From Marinobacter sp. LA51 (GTDB taxonomy: Bacteria > Pseudomonadota > Gammaproteobacteria > Pseudomonadales > Oleiphilaceae): a stretch of 64,000 nt of DNA. Below, piece by piece: positions 22,878-38,111 of this stretch. The stretch is from contig NZ_AP028070.1 in assembly GCF_030297175.1 (NCBI RefSeq), positions 620,001-684,000 on the forward strand. Reading direction: 5' to 3'. The notes under the pieces were generated by a model. That model did no database searches, was not told the DNA's origin, and worked only from the letters and a program-made list of their open reading frames with translations. Both the position numbers and the translations under genes were made by a program. The first letter of the stretch is position 1, and every line of letters starts with the position of its first letter.

Positions 22878-23246
22878 ATGGAGTCAAAAGCCGTTCAATC
22901 AGCCAGCCGTTTCGATGCAGTGAAATGGCTGGTTGTTTTCGTTCTGATCGCCATCGGTGTGGTCGGGAATCAGTACTTTAGTGCCGAGTCCCTGCTGTAT
23001 CGTGTTCTGGCTCTCGTAGGGCTTTCGATCGTGGCCGCTTTCGTGGCGCTTCAGACCGATCGTGGTCGTCGTTTCGCTACGCTTCTTAAAGAGGCTCGCG
23101 TCGAGATTCGGAAGGTAGTGTGGCCTACCAGGCCCGAGCTGGTTCAAACTACTGTAATTGTGGTGGTGTTTGTTCTGGTGGTGGCATTGTTGTTGTGGGG
23201 AATGGATTCGCTGATCAGTATGCTGGTCGCCGGATTTATCGGTTAA
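22878..23246 (+). CDS. secE: Preprotein translocase subunit SecE
   Basis: The clamp subunit of the SecYEG channel in the inner membrane. 122 aa from ATG 22878. It has three hydrophobic helices ([44 protein letters not shown]), as in the enterobacterial long form. The essential cytoplasmic amphipathic segment and start of the third helix read [20 protein letters not shown]. It is followed by nusG after 13 bases. Confidence 0.95.
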   Translation: MESKAVQSASRFDAVKWLVVFVLIAIGVVGNQYFSAESLLYRVLALVGLSIVAAFVALQTDRGRRFATLLKEARVEIRKVVWPTRPELVQTTVIVVVFVLVVALLLWGMDSLISMLVAGFIG

Positions 23247-23259
23247 ACAGGAGTGGGCA

Positions 23260-23793
23260 ATGGCTAAGCGCTGGTACGTCGTTCATGCGTATTCTGGCTT
23301 CGAAAAGCACGTAATGCGCACTCTGAAGGAGCGCGTTGCGCTAGATGGCATGGAAGACAAGTTCGGCGAGATCCTGGTCCCGACCGAAGAAGTTGTCGAA
23401 ATGCGAGAGGGTAAGAAGCGCAAGAGTGAGCGCAAGTTCTACCCGGGATACGTACTCGTGCAGATGGAAATGGACGACGCTACGTGGCACCTTGTTAAGA
23501 ATACGCCGCGGGTTCTTGGTTTTATCGGCGGTACCAAGGATAAGCCGGCTCCGATCACTGAGAGAGAAGCTGAGGCAATTCTCCGTCGCGTTGAAAGTGG
23601 CGCCGAGAAGCCGAAGCCCAAGACTCTGTTTGAGCCAGGTGAAATCGTCAGGGTTGTTGAAGGCCCGTTTGCGGACTTCAACGGCGTTGTGGAAGAAGTC
23701 GACTACGACAAGAGTCGAGTCAAGGTTGCTGTCTTGATTTTCGGCCGTTCAACTCCGGTAGAGCTGGAGTTTGGGCAGGTTGAGAAGGATTAA
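23260..23793 (+). CDS. nusG: Transcription termination/antitermination protein NusG
   Basis: 177 aa. The N-terminal NGN domain ([31 protein letters not shown]) binds the RNA polymerase clamp. The C-terminal KOW domain ([22 protein letters not shown]) contacts Rho or ribosomal protein S10. It links transcription with translation and joins rRNA antitermination at the boxA sites seen upstream. A terminator follows. Confidence 0.97.
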   Translation: MAKRWYVVHAYSGFEKHVMRTLKERVALDGMEDKFGEILVPTEEVVEMREGKKRKSERKFYPGYVLVQMEMDDATWHLVKNTPRVLGFIGGTKDKPAPITEREAEAILRRVESGAEKPKPKTLFEPGEIVRVVEGPFADFNGVVEEVDYDKSRVKVAVLIFGRSTPVELEFGQVEKD

Positions 23794-23811
23794 GCGGCAG
23801 TCTAAAAGCTG

Positions 23812-23844
23812 AAAGCTCGCGCGCTCTGGCGACGCGGGCTTTTT
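23812..23844 (+). terminator. Terminator after nusG
   Basis: AAAGCTCGCG (23812-23821) pairs with CGCGGGCTTT (23833-23842; one G-U) and ends in a T run. It separates secE-nusG from rplK, at least in part. Confidence 0.75.
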
Positions 23845-23911
23845 GTGTCTGCTATTGGCAGGATTAACCACCGGGGAGCCGAAAGGCGTTTGAACCCACA
23901 GGAGATGAATC

Positions 23912-24343
23912 ATGGCAAAGAAGATCGAAGCGTACATCAAGCTTCAGGTTGCTGCCGGCAAGGCTAACCCGAGTCCCCCCGTTGGTCCGGCTCTGGGTCA
24001 GCGCGGCGTAAACATCATGGAATTCTGTAAGGCGTTTAACGCCCAGACTCAGGACATGGAGCCTGGTCTGCCGATTCCGACTGTTATCACAGTATACAGT
24101 GATCGCAGCTTTACCTTTATTACCAAGACTCCGCCGGCGCCGGTTCTGCTGAAAAAAGCAGCTGGTATCAAGAGTGGTTCTGGCCGTCCGAACACTGAGA
24201 AGGTTGGCACCGTTACTCGCGAGCAGCTGGAAGAAATTGCCAAGACCAAAGAGCCCGATCTGACTGCAGCCGATATGGATGCAGCAGTTCGTACCATCGC
24301 AGGTACTGCCCGTAGCATGGGCCTGAACGTGGAGGGCCTGTAA
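23912..24343 (+). CDS. rplK: 50S ribosomal protein L11
   Basis: 143 aa. It binds the GTPase-associated centre of 23S rRNA; needed for RelA activation and factor function. The proline-rich N-terminal switch [24 protein letters not shown] is intact, and the C-terminal RNA-binding domain ends [18 protein letters not shown] precedes the ATG. rplA follows after a single base. Confidence 0.98.
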   Translation: MAKKIEAYIKLQVAAGKANPSPPVGPALGQRGVNIMEFCKAFNAQTQDMEPGLPIPTVITVYSDRSFTFITKTPPAPVLLKKAAGIKSGSGRPNTEKVGTVTREQLEEIAKTKEPDLTAADMDAAVRTIAGTARSMGLNVEGL

Positions 24344-24344
24344 C

Positions 24345-25043
24345 ATGGCAAAGCTGAGCAAGCGTCAAAAGCTTATTCGTGAAAAAGTCGATGCTACCCG
24401 TGCCTACTCCGTAGACGAGGCTGTTGCCCTGTTGGTTGAGCTGGGTCAGAACGTCAAGTTCAAAGAGTCGGTAGATGTTGCTGTAAACCTCGGGGTTGAT
24501 GCGCGTAAATCGGACCAGGTGGTTCGTAGCAGCACTGTACTTCCTCACGGTACCGGCAAGACCGTACGCGTCGCCGTGTTCACCCAGGGTGCCAATGCCG
24601 ATAAGGCGACGGCAGCTGGCGCAGACATCGTGGGCATGGACGATCTGGCAGCGGAAGTTAAGAAAGGCAACATGGATTTCGACGTGGTTATCGCCACTCC
24701 GGACGCCATGCGTGTTGTTGGTCAGCTGGGCCAGATCCTGGGTCCCCGTGGCCTGATGCCGAACCCGAAGGTTGGCACGGTAACTCCTGACGTTGAGACC
24801 GCGGTGAAAAATGCCAAGGCCGGTCAGGTTCGCTACCGCACCGACAAGAACGGCATTATCCACGCTCCGTTGGGTAACGTTGAATTCTCTGCGCAGAACA
24901 TCAAGGAAAACCTTGAGTCGCTGATCGCGGATCTGAAAAAGGCCAAGCCTTCATCGGCGAAGGGCGTGTATCTCAAGAAGATCACTGTTTCTTCGACCAT
25001 GGGTCCTGGTCTGACTATCGATCAGAGCGGTCTGGCAATCTGA
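24345..25043 (+). CDS. rplA: 50S ribosomal protein L1
   Basis: 232 aa. It forms the L1 stalk that moves E-site tRNA, and in E. coli it represses its own operon. Key blocks are [31 protein letters not shown] and the C-terminal [22 protein letters not shown]. One base separates it from rplK, so reinitiation is likely. Confidence 0.98.
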   Translation: MAKLSKRQKLIREKVDATRAYSVDEAVALLVELGQNVKFKESVDVAVNLGVDARKSDQVVRSSTVLPHGTGKTVRVAVFTQGANADKATAAGADIVGMDDLAAEVKKGNMDFDVVIATPDAMRVVGQLGQILGPRGLMPNPKVGTVTPDVETAVKNAKAGQVRYRTDKNGIIHAPLGNVEFSAQNIKENLESLIADLKKAKPSSAKGVYLKKITVSSTMGPGLTIDQSGLAI

Positions 25044-25074
25044 TCCTCTGAACGGTAGTTACTTTGTAGTCTAG

Positions 25075-25250
25075 GCGGAAGCCAAGGCTGTCAAAGACCG
25101 CAGGCCCCCGAGGCTCTCTGCTTGCAGAGGGTCACAAGGGTTAAAGCAACGCCTGCGCAGACGGTGTGAAGACGTTCTCTCTGAACCCAAACACCGTTAA
25201 GGCGCCCGCAAGGGCAATGATGGGTTTGCCGGGATAACCCCGGCGAAATC
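25075..25250 (+). ncRNA. L10 (rplJ) leader, autoregulatory RNA
   Basis: The 220-base gap before rplJ is full of paired elements. CGCAGGC (25099-25105) pairs with GCCTGCG (25151-25157), enclosing the hairpin CTCTGC-TT-GCAGAG (25116-25129). ACGGTGT pairs with ACACCGT further on, then come GCCC-GCAA-GGGC and CCGGG-ATAA-CCCGG just before the ribosome site. This is the position and form of the L10 leader, where the L10-L12 complex represses translation. No ORF is supported here. Confidence 0.75.
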
Positions 25251-25263
25251 GAGGAGAAATCCA

Positions 25264-25794
25264 GTGGCAATTAGACTCGAAGACAAGAAAGCGATCGTCG
25301 CTGAAGTCAACGAGACTGCCGGTGGTGCTCTGTCTGTGGTAATGGCTGACTACCGTGGTGTCACTTCCGGTGACATGACGGCTCTTCGTGCCAAGGCTCG
25401 TGCCGAAAACGTGCGTCTGAAGGTTGTTCGTAACAACCTGGCAAAGATCGCGATTCGTGGTACTGAGTTCGAGTGCATCGATGAGGCTCTAGTAGGCCCG
25501 ACCATTTTGGCATTCTCTATGGAAGATCCGGGCGCAGCAGCACGTCTGCTCAAGGATTTTGCCAAGGAGAAAGAGGCGTTTGAGATCAAGGGACTGGCCG
25601 TCGGCGGAGAGCTGATGGGTGCAGACCAGATTGATCGCCTTGCCAAGCTGCCAACACGTCACGAAGCGTTGACGATGCTGGCCGCGGTTACACAGGCACC
25701 GATCACCAAGCTGGCACGGACACTGAACGAAGTTCCTTCGAAAGTGACTCGTGCTGTAGCGGCAGTTCGCGACCAGAAGCAAGAAGCTGCTTGA
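25264..25794 (+). CDS. rplJ: 50S ribosomal protein L10
   Basis: 176 aa from GTG 25264 ([15 protein letters not shown]). It anchors L7/L12 dimers on the ribosome stalk through its C-terminal helix ([20 protein letters not shown] is central; the tail [10 protein letters not shown]). The RNA-binding block [21 protein letters not shown] is standard. GAGGAGAAA before the start lies at the edge of the leader structure, which fits translational feedback by L10. Confidence 0.98.
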   Translation: MAIRLEDKKAIVAEVNETAGGALSVVMADYRGVTSGDMTALRAKARAENVRLKVVRNNLAKIAIRGTEFECIDEALVGPTILAFSMEDPGAAARLLKDFAKEKEAFEIKGLAVGGELMGADQIDRLAKLPTRHEALTMLAAVTQAPITKLARTLNEVPSKVTRAVAAVRDQKQEAA

Positions 25795-25834
25795 TTCTGT
25801 TGAACACCATTTTTTATATTTTTGGGAGAAAGTC

Positions 25835-26212
25835 ATGGCTCTGTCTAACGAAGACATTTTGAACGCAATCGCAGAAATGAGCGTAATGGACGTAGTTGCG
25901 CTTGTTGAAGCAATGGAAGAGAAGTTCGGTGTATCTGCCGCTGCAGCCGTAGCTGCTGCACCTGCAGCTGCTGGTGGCGAAGCTGCCGCTGTTGAAGAGC
26001 AGACCGAATTTGACGTTGTTCTTACCGGTCCTGGTGAGAAGAAAGTCAACGTAATCAAGGCCGTTCGTGAACTGACCGGCCTGGGTCTGAAAGAAGCTAA
26101 GGAAATGGTCGACAGCGCACCTTCCGTTATCAAGGAAGCTGCTAGCAAAGACGACGCTGAAGAAGCCAAGAAGAAGCTTGAGGAAGCAGGCGCTTCTGTT
26201 GAGCTCAAGTAA
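25835..26212 (+). CDS. rplL: 50S ribosomal protein L7/L12
   Basis: 125 aa. The N-terminal dimerisation helix pair ([27 protein letters not shown]), an Ala/Gly hinge and the factor-binding C-terminal domain ([29 protein letters not shown]) are all present. It is normally made in several copies per ribosome; its own GGGAG ribosome site lies just upstream. Confidence 0.98.
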   Translation: MALSNEDILNAIAEMSVMDVVALVEAMEEKFGVSAAAAVAAAPAAAGGEAAAVEEQTEFDVVLTGPGEKKVNVIKAVRELTGLGLKEAKEMVDSAPSVIKEAASKDDAEEAKKKLEEAGASVELK

Positions 26213-26252
26213 GAGTCGGCTGTTGATCGAAACCGTGCATTAAGCATGGATA

Positions 26253-26282
26253 GGCTGGTGGCCTTGTGCCACCGGCCTTTTT
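26253..26282 (+). terminator. rplL-rpoB attenuator
   Basis: GGCTGGTGGC (26253-26262), loop CTTGT, GCCACCGGCC (26268-26277), then TTTTT. It is placed where E. coli has the partial terminator that lowers rpoBC relative to L7/L12. The following 26283-26451 holds only small hairpins (for example GAAGCA...TGCTTC, TGATAC-CAG-GTATCA) that could be an RNase III site. Confidence 0.85.
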
Positions 26283-26457
26283 CTGTTTGTTGTATATGCT
26301 ATAGAGTCTGGTGAGCAATTACAGGTCGATGTCGGATCTTTAACCTACAGCCAGAGTCTTGTTCAAGACGGCGCGATATGCCGAGCAATTCGGCCCCGAA
26401 GCAGAACAATGGTTGCTTCTTGATACCAGGTATCAGGTCTAAAGCTGGGGAATGCAG

Positions 26458-29400
26458 ATGACTTACTCCTACACTGAGAAAAAGCGGATTCGCAAAGATT
26501 TTAGTAAATTGCCTTCCGTGATGGACGTCCCCTATTTGCTGTCTATTCAGCTGGATTCATTCCGGGACTTCCTCCAAATGGAAGCCGCTCCAGAGGACCG
26601 TCGGGAAACCGGTCTTCACGCAGCATTCAAATCCGTATTCCCGATTGTCAGTTACTCTGGCAACGCCGCGCTCGAATACGTGAGTTACCGTATTGGCGAG
26701 CCGGTTTTTGATGTCAAGGAATGCCAGCTTAGGGGCGTAACCTACGCAGCACCGCTGCGCGTGAAAGTCCGCCTTATCATTTACGATAAGGAATCGTCCA
26801 ACAAGGCGATCAAGGACATTAAAGAGCAGGAAGTCTACATGGGCGAAATGCCCCTGATGACTGAAAACGGTACCTTCGTTATCAACGGTACCGAGCGTGT
26901 TATTGTTTCCCAGTTGCACCGTTCGCCCGGTGTATTCTTTGATCATGACAAGGGTAAGACCCACTCATCCGGTAAGCTGCTGTATTCGGCCCGGGTGATT
27001 CCTTACCGTGGCTCCTGGCTGGACTTCGAGTTCGATCCGAAGGACTCCGTGTTCGTTCGTATCGACCGTCGTCGTAAACTGCCGGCGTCAATTCTCCTGC
27101 GCGCTCTGGGCTACACCTCCGAGCAGATGCTGGAAACGTTCTTTGAAACCAGTAAGTTCAGCCTGGGCGCGGAAGTGTGCAAGCTGGAGCTGGTTCCGAG
27201 CCGTCTGCGTGGTGACATCGCGACCTTCGATATTAAAGACAATGACGGCAAGGTTATTGTTGAGGAAGGCCGCCGGATCACCGCTCGCCATATCAAGCAG
27301 CTTGAAAAGGCCGGCATCAGTGAGCTGGAAGTGCCGACTGAGTACCTGTACGGCCGTCTTTTGGCCAAGGACATGGTTGATACCAAGTCCGGTGAGGTGC
27401 TGGTTGAGTGCAACTCCGAGCTGACCGAAGAACTGGTTACCAAGATTCTGGACGCGGGTGTTACCGAGATCGAAACTCTGTACACCAACGACCTGGACTG
27501 CGGTCCGTTCATGTCAGACACCCTGCGTATCGACCCGACCCGCACGCCGCTGGAAGCGTTGGTCGAGATCTATCGCATGATGCGTCCTGGCGAGCCGCCC
27601 ACCAAAGAGTCGGCTGAGAACCTGTTTAACAACCTGTTCTTCTCCGAAGAGCGGTACGACCTGTCTGCTGTGGGTCGGATGAAGCTGAACCGTCGTCTTC
27701 GTCGAGAAGAGAGTACCGGTGCTGGCATCCTGACACACGAGGACATCATTGATGTCCTGAAGACGCTGATCGATATCCGTAACGGCCAGGGCAATGTCGA
27801 TGATATCGACAACCTGGGTAACCGTCGTGTTCGTTGCGTTGGTGAAATGGCCGAAAACCAGTTCCGCGTTGGTCTGGTACGGGTCGAGCGCGCCGTGCGC
27901 GAGCGTCTGAGCCTGGCCGAAAGCGAAGGCCTGATGCCGCAGGATCTGATCAATGCCAAGCCGGTTGCGGCCGCGGTCAAAGAATTCTTTGGCTCAAGCC
28001 AGCTGTCCCAGTTCATGGACCAGAACAACCCGCTGTCAGAAGTCACCCACAAGCGTCGTATCTCTGCGCTTGGCCCAGGTGGTCTGACCCGCGAACGTGC
28101 TGGCTTCGAAGTCCGTGACGTACACCCGACCCACTATGGCCGTGTGTGCCCGATCGAGACTCCGGAAGGTCCGAACATCGGTCTGATCAACTCGCTGGCT
28201 ACCTATGCCCGTTCCAACTCCTACGGTTTCCTTGAGAGCCCGTACCGGAAGGTTGTCGAGGGTGTGGTAACTGATGAGGTGGTTTACCTGTCCGCCATCG
28301 AAGAGAGCAACTTTGTTATCGCCCAGGCCAGCGCGGCTATGGACGATGAATCCAAGCGCCTCACCGATGAGCTGGTTACGGTACGTCACCAGAACGAATT
28401 CACGGTTACACCGCCGGAAAGCGTTAACTTCATGGACGTATCGCCGCGCCAGGTTGTGTCGGTGGCTGCGTCTCTGATTCCGTTCCTCGAGCACGACGAC
28501 GCTAACCGGGCCCTGATGGGCGCGAACATGCAGCGTCAGGCTGTGCCGACCTTGCGTTCACAGGTACCGCTGGTGGGTACCGGTGTTGAGCGGACAGTGG
28601 CTCAGGACTCTGGCGTCTGCGTTACGGCTCGCCGTGGCGGTGTGATTGAGAGTGTAGATGCGGCCCGTATCGTGGTTCGCGTCGACAACGCCGAAACTGA
28701 GGCCGGTGATGCGGGTGTGGATATCTACAACCTCACCAAGTACACCCGATCGAACCAGAATACCTGCATCAACCAGCGTTCGATTGTTCGCCAGGGTGAT
28801 GTCATTGCCCGCGGCGACGTGCTGGCTGACGGTCCGTCCGTTGATTTGGGTGAGCTGGCTCTGGGTCAGAACATGCGCATCGCGTTCATGCCCTGGAACG
28901 GTTACAACTTTGAGGACTCCATCCTCATTTCCGAGAAAGTGGTACAGGAAGATCGCCTGACCACCATCCACATTCAGGAACTGACCTGTGTGGCTCGGGA
29001 TACCAAACTGGGTAGCGAAGAAATCACCGCGGATATTCCGAACGTTGGTGAAAGTGCGCTGTCCAAGCTGGACGAGTCCGGCATTGTGTACATTGGTGCC
29101 GAAGTTGGCGCGGGTGACATCCTGGTCGGTAAGGTCACGCCGAAGGGCGAGACCCAGCTGACTCCGGAGGAGAAGCTCCTGCGTGCCATCTTTGGTGAGA
29201 AGGCTTCCGACGTGAAGGACACGTCGTCACGGGTGCCAACCGGTACTCGCGGTACGGTTATCGACGTACAGGTCTTTACCCGCGACGGTATCGAGAAGGA
29301 CCAGCGCGCTCAGTCCATCGAGAAAGAGCAGCTGGACCAGTACCGCAAGGATCTGAAGGACGAGTACCGCATTGTTGAAGGTGCCACCTTTGAGCGACTG

Positions 29401-30537
29401 ATGAACGCGCTGAAAGGGCAGGAAGTCATCAGTGGTCCGGGCCTGAAAAAAGGCGCCACACTGGAAGAAGGTTACCTGGCCGAGCTGCCGCGCCCAGACT
29501 GGTTCAAGCTGCGTATGAAAGACGACGGCCTGAACGAACTGCTGGAGAAGTCCGAGCAGGGTCTGGACGATCGCAAGAAGGAGCACGAAGAGCGGTTTGA
29601 CGACAAGAAGGGCAAGCTGCAGCAGGGCGACGACCTTGCTCCGGGCGTCCTGAAGATCGTCAAGGTATACCTCGCGATCAAACGTCGTATCCAGCCGGGT
29701 GACAAGATGGCGGGTCGTCACGGTAACAAGGGTGTTATTTCATCGGTTATGCCGATTGAAGACATGCCTTACGACGAGTTCGGCAACACGGTTGACGTTG
29801 TTCTGAACCCGCTGGGTGTTCCTTCGCGGATGAACGTAGGTCAGGTGCTTGAGACGCATCTGGGCGCCGCGGCCAAGGGTCTGGGTGAGCGTATCAGCCA
29901 GATGCTGGACGAGCAGCGCAAGATCGCGGAACTGAGAAAGCTGTTGGATGAGATCTACAACCACTCTGATGAAGTGTTCAAGGTGGATCTGGATTCTCTG
30001 AGCGACAAGGAAATCCTGGAAATGTGCCACAACCTCCGTGGCGGTGTACCGATGGCAACACCGGTATTCGACGGAGCCAAGGAAGCCGAAGTCAAGCGTA
30101 TGCTTGAGCTGGCTGGCCTGAGCACAACCGGGCAGACCATGTTGTACGACGGCCGTACTGGTGATGCGTTCGATCGTCCGGTGACTGTCGGCTACATGTA
30201 CATCCTGAAGCTGAACCACCTGATCGACGACAAGATGCACGCTCGTTCCACCGGCTCTTACAGCCTGGTTACCCAGCAGCCGCTGGGTGGTAAGGCTCAG
30301 TTCGGTGGCCAGCGCTTCGGTGAGATGGAAGTGTGGGCCCTTGAGGCTTACGGTGCGGCGTATACGCTGCAGGAAATGCTCACCGTTAAGTCTGATGACG
30401 TGAACGGTCGGACCAAGATGTACAAGAACATTGTCGATGGCGACCATCGCATGGAGCCGGGCATGCCCGAATCCTTCAACGTTCTTGTCAAGGAAATCCG
30501 CTCGTTGGGTATCGACATCGAGCTGGAATCCGAGTGA
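26458..30537 (+). CDS. rpoB: DNA-directed RNA polymerase subunit beta
   Basis: 1359 aa from ATG 26458 ([15 protein letters not shown]). The ATG at 26452 is in frame but has GGGG too close. It forms half of the polymerase claw and the active-site wall. The rifampicin pocket reads [32 protein letters not shown] in the wild-type, sensitive form. [15 protein letters not shown] and the C-terminal [20 protein letters not shown] (switch/clamp contact) are conserved. rpoC follows after 76 bases. Confidence 0.98.
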   Translation: MTYSYTEKKRIRKDFSKLPSVMDVPYLLSIQLDSFRDFLQMEAAPEDRRETGLHAAFKSVFPIVSYSGNAALEYVSYRIGEPVFDVKECQLRGVTYAAPLRVKVRLIIYDKESSNKAIKDIKEQEVYMGEMPLMTENGTFVINGTERVIVSQLHRSPGVFFDHDKGKTHSSGKLLYSARVIPYRGSWLDFEFDPKDSVFVRIDRRRKLPASILLRALGYTSEQMLETFFETSKFSLGAEVCKLELVPSRLRGDIATFDIKDNDGKVIVEEGRRITARHIKQLEKAGISELEVPTEYLYGRLLAKDMVDTKSGEVLVECNSELTEELVTKILDAGVTEIETLYTNDLDCGPFMSDTLRIDPTRTPLEALVEIYRMMRPGEPPTKESAENLFNNLFFSEERYDLSAVGRMKLNRRLRREESTGAGILTHEDIIDVLKTLIDIRNGQGNVDDIDNLGNRRVRCVGEMAENQFRVGLVRVERAVRERLSLAESEGLMPQDLINAKPVAAAVKEFFGSSQLSQFMDQNNPLSEVTHKRRISALGPGGLTRERAGFEVRDVHPTHYGRVCPIETPEGPNIGLINSLATYARSNSYGFLESPYRKVVEGVVTDEVVYLSAIEESNFVIAQASAAMDDESKRLTDELVTVRHQNEFTVTPPESVNFMDVSPRQVVSVAASLIPFLEHDDANRALMGANMQRQAVPTLRSQVPLVGTGVERTVAQDSGVCVTARRGGVIESVDAARIVVRVDNAETEAGDAGVDIYNLTKYTRSNQNTCINQRSIVRQGDVIARGDVLADGPSVDLGELALGQNMRIAFMPWNGYNFEDSILISEKVVQEDRLTTIHIQELTCVARDTKLGSEEITADIPNVGESALSKLDESGIVYIGAEVGAGDILVGKVTPKGETQLTPEEKLLRAIFGEKASDVKDTSSRVPTGTRGTVIDVQVFTRDGIEKDQRAQSIEKEQLDQYRKDLKDEYRIVEGATFERLMNALKGQEVISGPGLKKGATLEEGYLAELPRPDWFKLRMKDDGLNELLEKSEQGLDDRKKEHEERFDDKKGKLQQGDDLAPGVLKIVKVYLAIKRRIQPGDKMAGRHGNKGVISSVMPIEDMPYDEFGNTVDVVLNPLGVPSRMNVGQVLETHLGAAAKGLGERISQMLDEQRKIAELRKLLDEIYNHSDEVFKVDLDSLSDKEILEMCHNLRGGVPMATPVFDGAKEAEVKRMLELAGLSTTGQTMLYDGRTGDAFDRPVTVGYMYILKLNHLIDDKMHARSTGSYSLVTQQPLGGKAQFGGQRFGEMEVWALEAYGAAYTLQEMLTVKSDDVNGRTKMYKNIVDGDHRMEPGMPESFNVLVKEIRSLGIDIELESE

Positions 30538-30613
30538 GCCGAATTGTTTTTGGCAGCGTGAGCGGGCACCTCGTGTGCCCGCCCGAGATTAACGCCATCC
30601 GGAGCTTTTACTG

Positions 30614-34828
<4,215 letters not shown>

Positions 34829-34842
34829 GTTGAGTCGGTGCG

Positions 34843-34875
34843 CCGCCTCCGGGTAGATACCTACCCGAGAGGTGG
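34843..34875 (+). terminator. Hairpin after rpoC
   Basis: CCGCCTC-CGGGTAG (34843-34856), loop ATAC, CTACCCG-AGAGGTGG (34861-34875): about 14 bp with one bulge. It lacks a T run (TTAAAAAG follows), so it is a weak or assisted terminator, or an mRNA end stabiliser. Confidence 0.5.
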
Positions 34876-34895
34876 TTAAAAAGAGACCAGTCATC

Positions 34896-34924
34896 TTGAC
34901 TGTCCAGGGGCGCAGGCTTACACT
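34896..34924 (+). promoter_or_regulatory. str operon promoter
   Basis: TTGACT (34896-34901), 17 bases, TACACT (34919-34924). The -35 lies inside the inverted repeat CAGTCA-TCT-TGACTG (34888-34902). It would drive rpsL-rpsG-fusA-tuf with a leader of about 65 bases. Confidence 0.7.
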
Positions 34925-34995
34925 TGCGTCCCTTAAATTTTACCCCCTTCATTGGGGGTAAGTTTCATTGATATGGTTTTTTGGAGTTTGCTTAC

Positions 34996-35370
34996 ATGGC
35001 AACGATTAATCAGTTGGTGCGTAAGCCTCGTAAGCGCAAGGTAGCCAAGAGCGATGTTCCTGCTCTTCAGGCCTGTCCTCAGCGCCGTGGTGTATGCACT
35101 CGTGTATACACCACAACGCCGAAGAAGCCGAACTCAGCACTGCGTAAAGTGTGCCGTGTTCGTCTGACTAACGGCTTCGAGGTTTCGTCATACATTGGTG
35201 GTGAAGGTCACAACCTTCAGGAGCACAGTGTTGTGTTGATCCGTGGCGGTCGAGTAAAAGACCTTCCGGGTGTGCGCTATCACACTGTTCGCGGTACTTT
35301 GGATACCCAGGGTGTTCAAAACCGTAAGCAAGGCCGCTCCAAGTACGGTGCAAAACGACCCAAGTCCTAA
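34996..35370 (+). CDS. rpsL: 30S ribosomal protein S12
   Basis: 124 aa from ATG 34996 ([15 protein letters not shown]); the in-frame codons upstream are not family sequence. It sits at the decoding centre. The streptomycin-relevant lysines in [11 protein letters not shown] and [12 protein letters not shown] are the wild-type, sensitive residues. It is first in the str operon. Confidence 0.98.
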   Translation: MATINQLVRKPRKRKVAKSDVPALQACPQRRGVCTRVYTTTPKKPNSALRKVCRVRLTNGFEVSSYIGGEGHNLQEHSVVLIRGGRVKDLPGVRYHTVRGTLDTQGVQNRKQGRSKYGAKRPKS

Positions 35371-35481
35371 TGTCCCAGACGGGTGTCTTTTATCGTTGCT
35401 TGTCAGAACGGTAAGAGTAAGGCTGAGTAGCAGATGCTATCTCAGGGGTTCCTGAAGACCTTTAAATAGAAGGGCTTATCG

Positions 35482-35952
35482 ATGCCTAGAAGAAGAGTTG
35501 CAGCAAAACGGGAAATTATCCCGGATCCGAAGTTCGGCAGTGCACGGCTTGCCAAGTTCATCAACCACGTGATGGAAAGCGGCAAGAAATCCGTAGCTGA
35601 GCGCATTGTTTATGGCGCGCTCGATATCGTTGCCGACAAGTCTAAGGAAGAGCCGATCGACATGTTCGAGAAGGCCCTGGAAAACATTCAGCCGATGGTC
35701 GAGGTTAAGTCCCGTCGTGTGGGTGGTGCTACCTACCAGGTGCCCGTAGAAGTACGGCCTTCCCGTCAGAACGCGCTGGCCATGCGCTGGCTTGTAGAAT
35801 ACTCGCGGAAGCGCGGTGAGAAGTCCATGGCGCAACGTCTGGCCGGTGAAATTCTGGACGCCGCTGACAGCAAAGGTTCTGCGGTTAAGAAGCGCGAAGA
35901 CGTTCATCGCATGGCAGAAGCCAACAAGGCGTTCTCTCACTTCCGTTTCTAA
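35482..35952 (+). CDS. rpsG: 30S ribosomal protein S7
   Basis: 156 aa. It organises the 3' major domain of 16S and lines the E site; in E. coli it is the str operon repressor. Blocks: [49 protein letters not shown]. The 111-base gap to rpsL is where S7 autoregulation acts in E. coli; I see no clear homologous fold. Confidence 0.97.
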   Translation: MPRRRVAAKREIIPDPKFGSARLAKFINHVMESGKKSVAERIVYGALDIVADKSKEEPIDMFEKALENIQPMVEVKSRRVGGATYQVPVEVRPSRQNALAMRWLVEYSRKRGEKSMAQRLAGEILDAADSKGSAVKKREDVHRMAEANKAFSHFRF

Positions 35953-35970
35953 ACAGCCGAGGTTAATACA

Positions 35971-38076
35971 GTGGCACGCAAGACTCCTATCAAGCGTTAC
36001 AGAAACATTGGTATTTGTGCGCACGTTGATGCGGGCAAAACCACAACCACCGAGCGGGTCCTGTTCTACACAGGTATTTCCCACAAAATCGGTGAAGTTC
36101 ATGATGGTGCGGCTACCATGGACTGGATGGAGCAGGAGCAGGAGCGTGGTATCACCATTACCTCTGCTGCGACGACCTGTTTCTGGCAGGGCATGGACAA
36201 GCAGTATCCTGAACACCGGATCAACATCATCGACACCCCGGGGCACGTTGACTTTACCATCGAGGTAGAGCGTTCCCTGCGTGTTCTGGATGGTGCGGTC
36301 GTCGTATTCTGTGGCTCCTCTGGTGTAGAGCCGCAGTCTGAGACTGTATGGCGTCAGGCCAACAAGTATGAAGTTCCCCGCATGGTGTTCGTCAACAAGA
36401 TGGACCGTGCCGGCGCTAACTTCCTGCGCGTGGTTGACCAGATCAAAAACCGCTTGGGCGCGAACTGCGTTCCCATTCAGTTGCCGATTGGTGCCGAAGA
36501 TAACTTCGCAGGCATCGTCGATCTGATCCGGAACAAGGCAATCTACTGGAACGAAGACGACGCCGGTGCTACCTATGACCAGCGCGACGTTCCGGCAGAA
36601 ATGGTTGAAGAAGTCGCCATGTACCGCGAGCAGATGGTTGAGGCGGCTGCGGAAGCCAACGAAGAGCTTATGGAGCGTTACCTGGAAGAGGGCGACCTGA
36701 GCGTCGAGGACATCAAGAAAGGTCTGCGTATGCGTACGCTGGCTAACGAGATTGTCCTGGCTACTTGCGGTTCTGCGTTTAAGAACAAGGGTGTGCAGGC
36801 AGTTCTGGACTCTGTTATCGAGTTTCTGCCGGCACCAGACGAAGTTAAGGCGATCCGCGGTGAAGTTGACGAAGACGGCACCGAAGAGACTCGTCAGGCT
36901 GAAGACGATGCTCCGTTCGCGGCGCTGGCGTTCAAGATCGCCACCGACCCGTTCGTAGGTACGCTGACCTTCTTCCGTGTTTACTCCGGTAAGCTGGAAA
37001 GCGGTAATGCGGTCTATAACTCTGTGAAGGGTAAGAAAGAGCGTGTTGGCCGTATGGTTCAGATGCACTCCAAGGATCGTCAAGAGATCAAGGAAGTGCT
37101 GGCCGGCGATATCGCCGCTGCCATCGGCCTGAAGAGCGTTACCACCGGTGATACTCTGTGTGATGAGAATAACAAGATTATTCTTGAGCGCATGGAGTTC
37201 CCGGAGCCGGTTATCTCTGTTGCCGTTGAGCCGAAGTCCAAGGCCGATCAGGAGAAGATGGGTGTTGCACTGGGCAAGCTGGCTCAGGAAGATCCGTCAT
37301 TCCGGGTCAAGACTGACGAAGAGTCCGGTCAGACGATCATCTCTGGTATGGGTGAGCTGCACCTGGACATCATCGTTGACCGTATGCGTCGCGAGTTCAA
37401 GGTTGAAGCTAACATTGGTAAGCCGCAGGTAGCTTACCGTGAGCGCATCCGTAAGGCCGTGGATGTCGAAGGTAAGTTCGTTCGTCAGTCTGGTGGTCGT
37501 GGTCAGTACGGTCACGTCAAGATCAAGCTTGAGCCGCTGCCGCTGGACGAAGAAGATGGCGAAAACTTTATCTTCGTGAACGAAATCGTTGGTGGTGTTG
37601 TTCCCAAGGAATACATCCCGGCTGTCCAGCAGGGTATTGAAGAGCAGATGCAGAACGGCTGCCTGGCCGGCTATCCGCTGCTGCGCATCAAGGCCACGCT
37701 GTACGACGGTTCGTACCACGATGTTGACTCCAACGAAATGGCGTTCAAAGTCGCTGGTTCCATGGCAATGAAGAAGGGTGCTCTTGAAGCTAACCCTGCG
37801 TTGCTTGAGCCGATGATGAAGGTCGAAGTTGTGAGCCCGGAAGAGTACATGGGTGACGTTGTAGGTGACCTTAACCGTCGCCGCGGTCTGATCCAGGGTA
37901 TGGATGAGTCGCCGGCAGGTAAAGTTATCCGTGCCGAGGTTCCGTTGTCGGAGATGTTCGGTTACGCCACCGACCTGCGTTCTGCTACGCAAGGCCGGGC
38001 GTCTTATGCGATGGAGTTTGCGGGTTATTCTGAAGCTCCTTCGAACATTGCCGAAGCGATCATTAAACAGGGTTGA
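35971..38076 (+). CDS. fusA: Elongation factor G
   Basis: A translocation GTPase, 701 aa, GTG start ([20 protein letters not shown]). G1 [16 protein letters not shown]3 [15 protein letters not shown] and G4 NKMDRAGAN are present. Domains II-V follow, with [14 protein letters not shown] (domain IV) and [34 protein letters not shown]. It follows rpsG by 18 bases and is followed by the second tuf. Confidence 0.98.
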   Translation: MARKTPIKRYRNIGICAHVDAGKTTTTERVLFYTGISHKIGEVHDGAATMDWMEQEQERGITITSAATTCFWQGMDKQYPEHRINIIDTPGHVDFTIEVERSLRVLDGAVVVFCGSSGVEPQSETVWRQANKYEVPRMVFVNKMDRAGANFLRVVDQIKNRLGANCVPIQLPIGAEDNFAGIVDLIRNKAIYWNEDDAGATYDQRDVPAEMVEEVAMYREQMVEAAAEANEELMERYLEEGDLSVEDIKKGLRMRTLANEIVLATCGSAFKNKGVQAVLDSVIEFLPAPDEVKAIRGEVDEDGTEETRQAEDDAPFAALAFKIATDPFVGTLTFFRVYSGKLESGNAVYNSVKGKKERVGRMVQMHSKDRQEIKEVLAGDIAAAIGLKSVTTGDTLCDENNKIILERMEFPEPVISVAVEPKSKADQEKMGVALGKLAQEDPSFRVKTDEESGQTIISGMGELHLDIIVDRMRREFKVEANIGKPQVAYRERIRKAVDVEGKFVRQSGGRGQYGHVKIKLEPLPLDEEDGENFIFVNEIVGGVVPKEYIPAVQQGIEEQMQNGCLAGYPLLRIKATLYDGSYHDVDSNEMAFKVAGSMAMKKGALEANPALLEPMMKVEVVSPEEYMGDVVGDLNRRRGLIQGMDESPAGKVIRAEVPLSEMFGYATDLRSATQGRASYAMEFAGYSEAPSNIAEAIIKQG

Positions 38077-38111
38077 TCCCCAGGACTTAAGAAACAGGAA
38101 GAGGTGTAACC

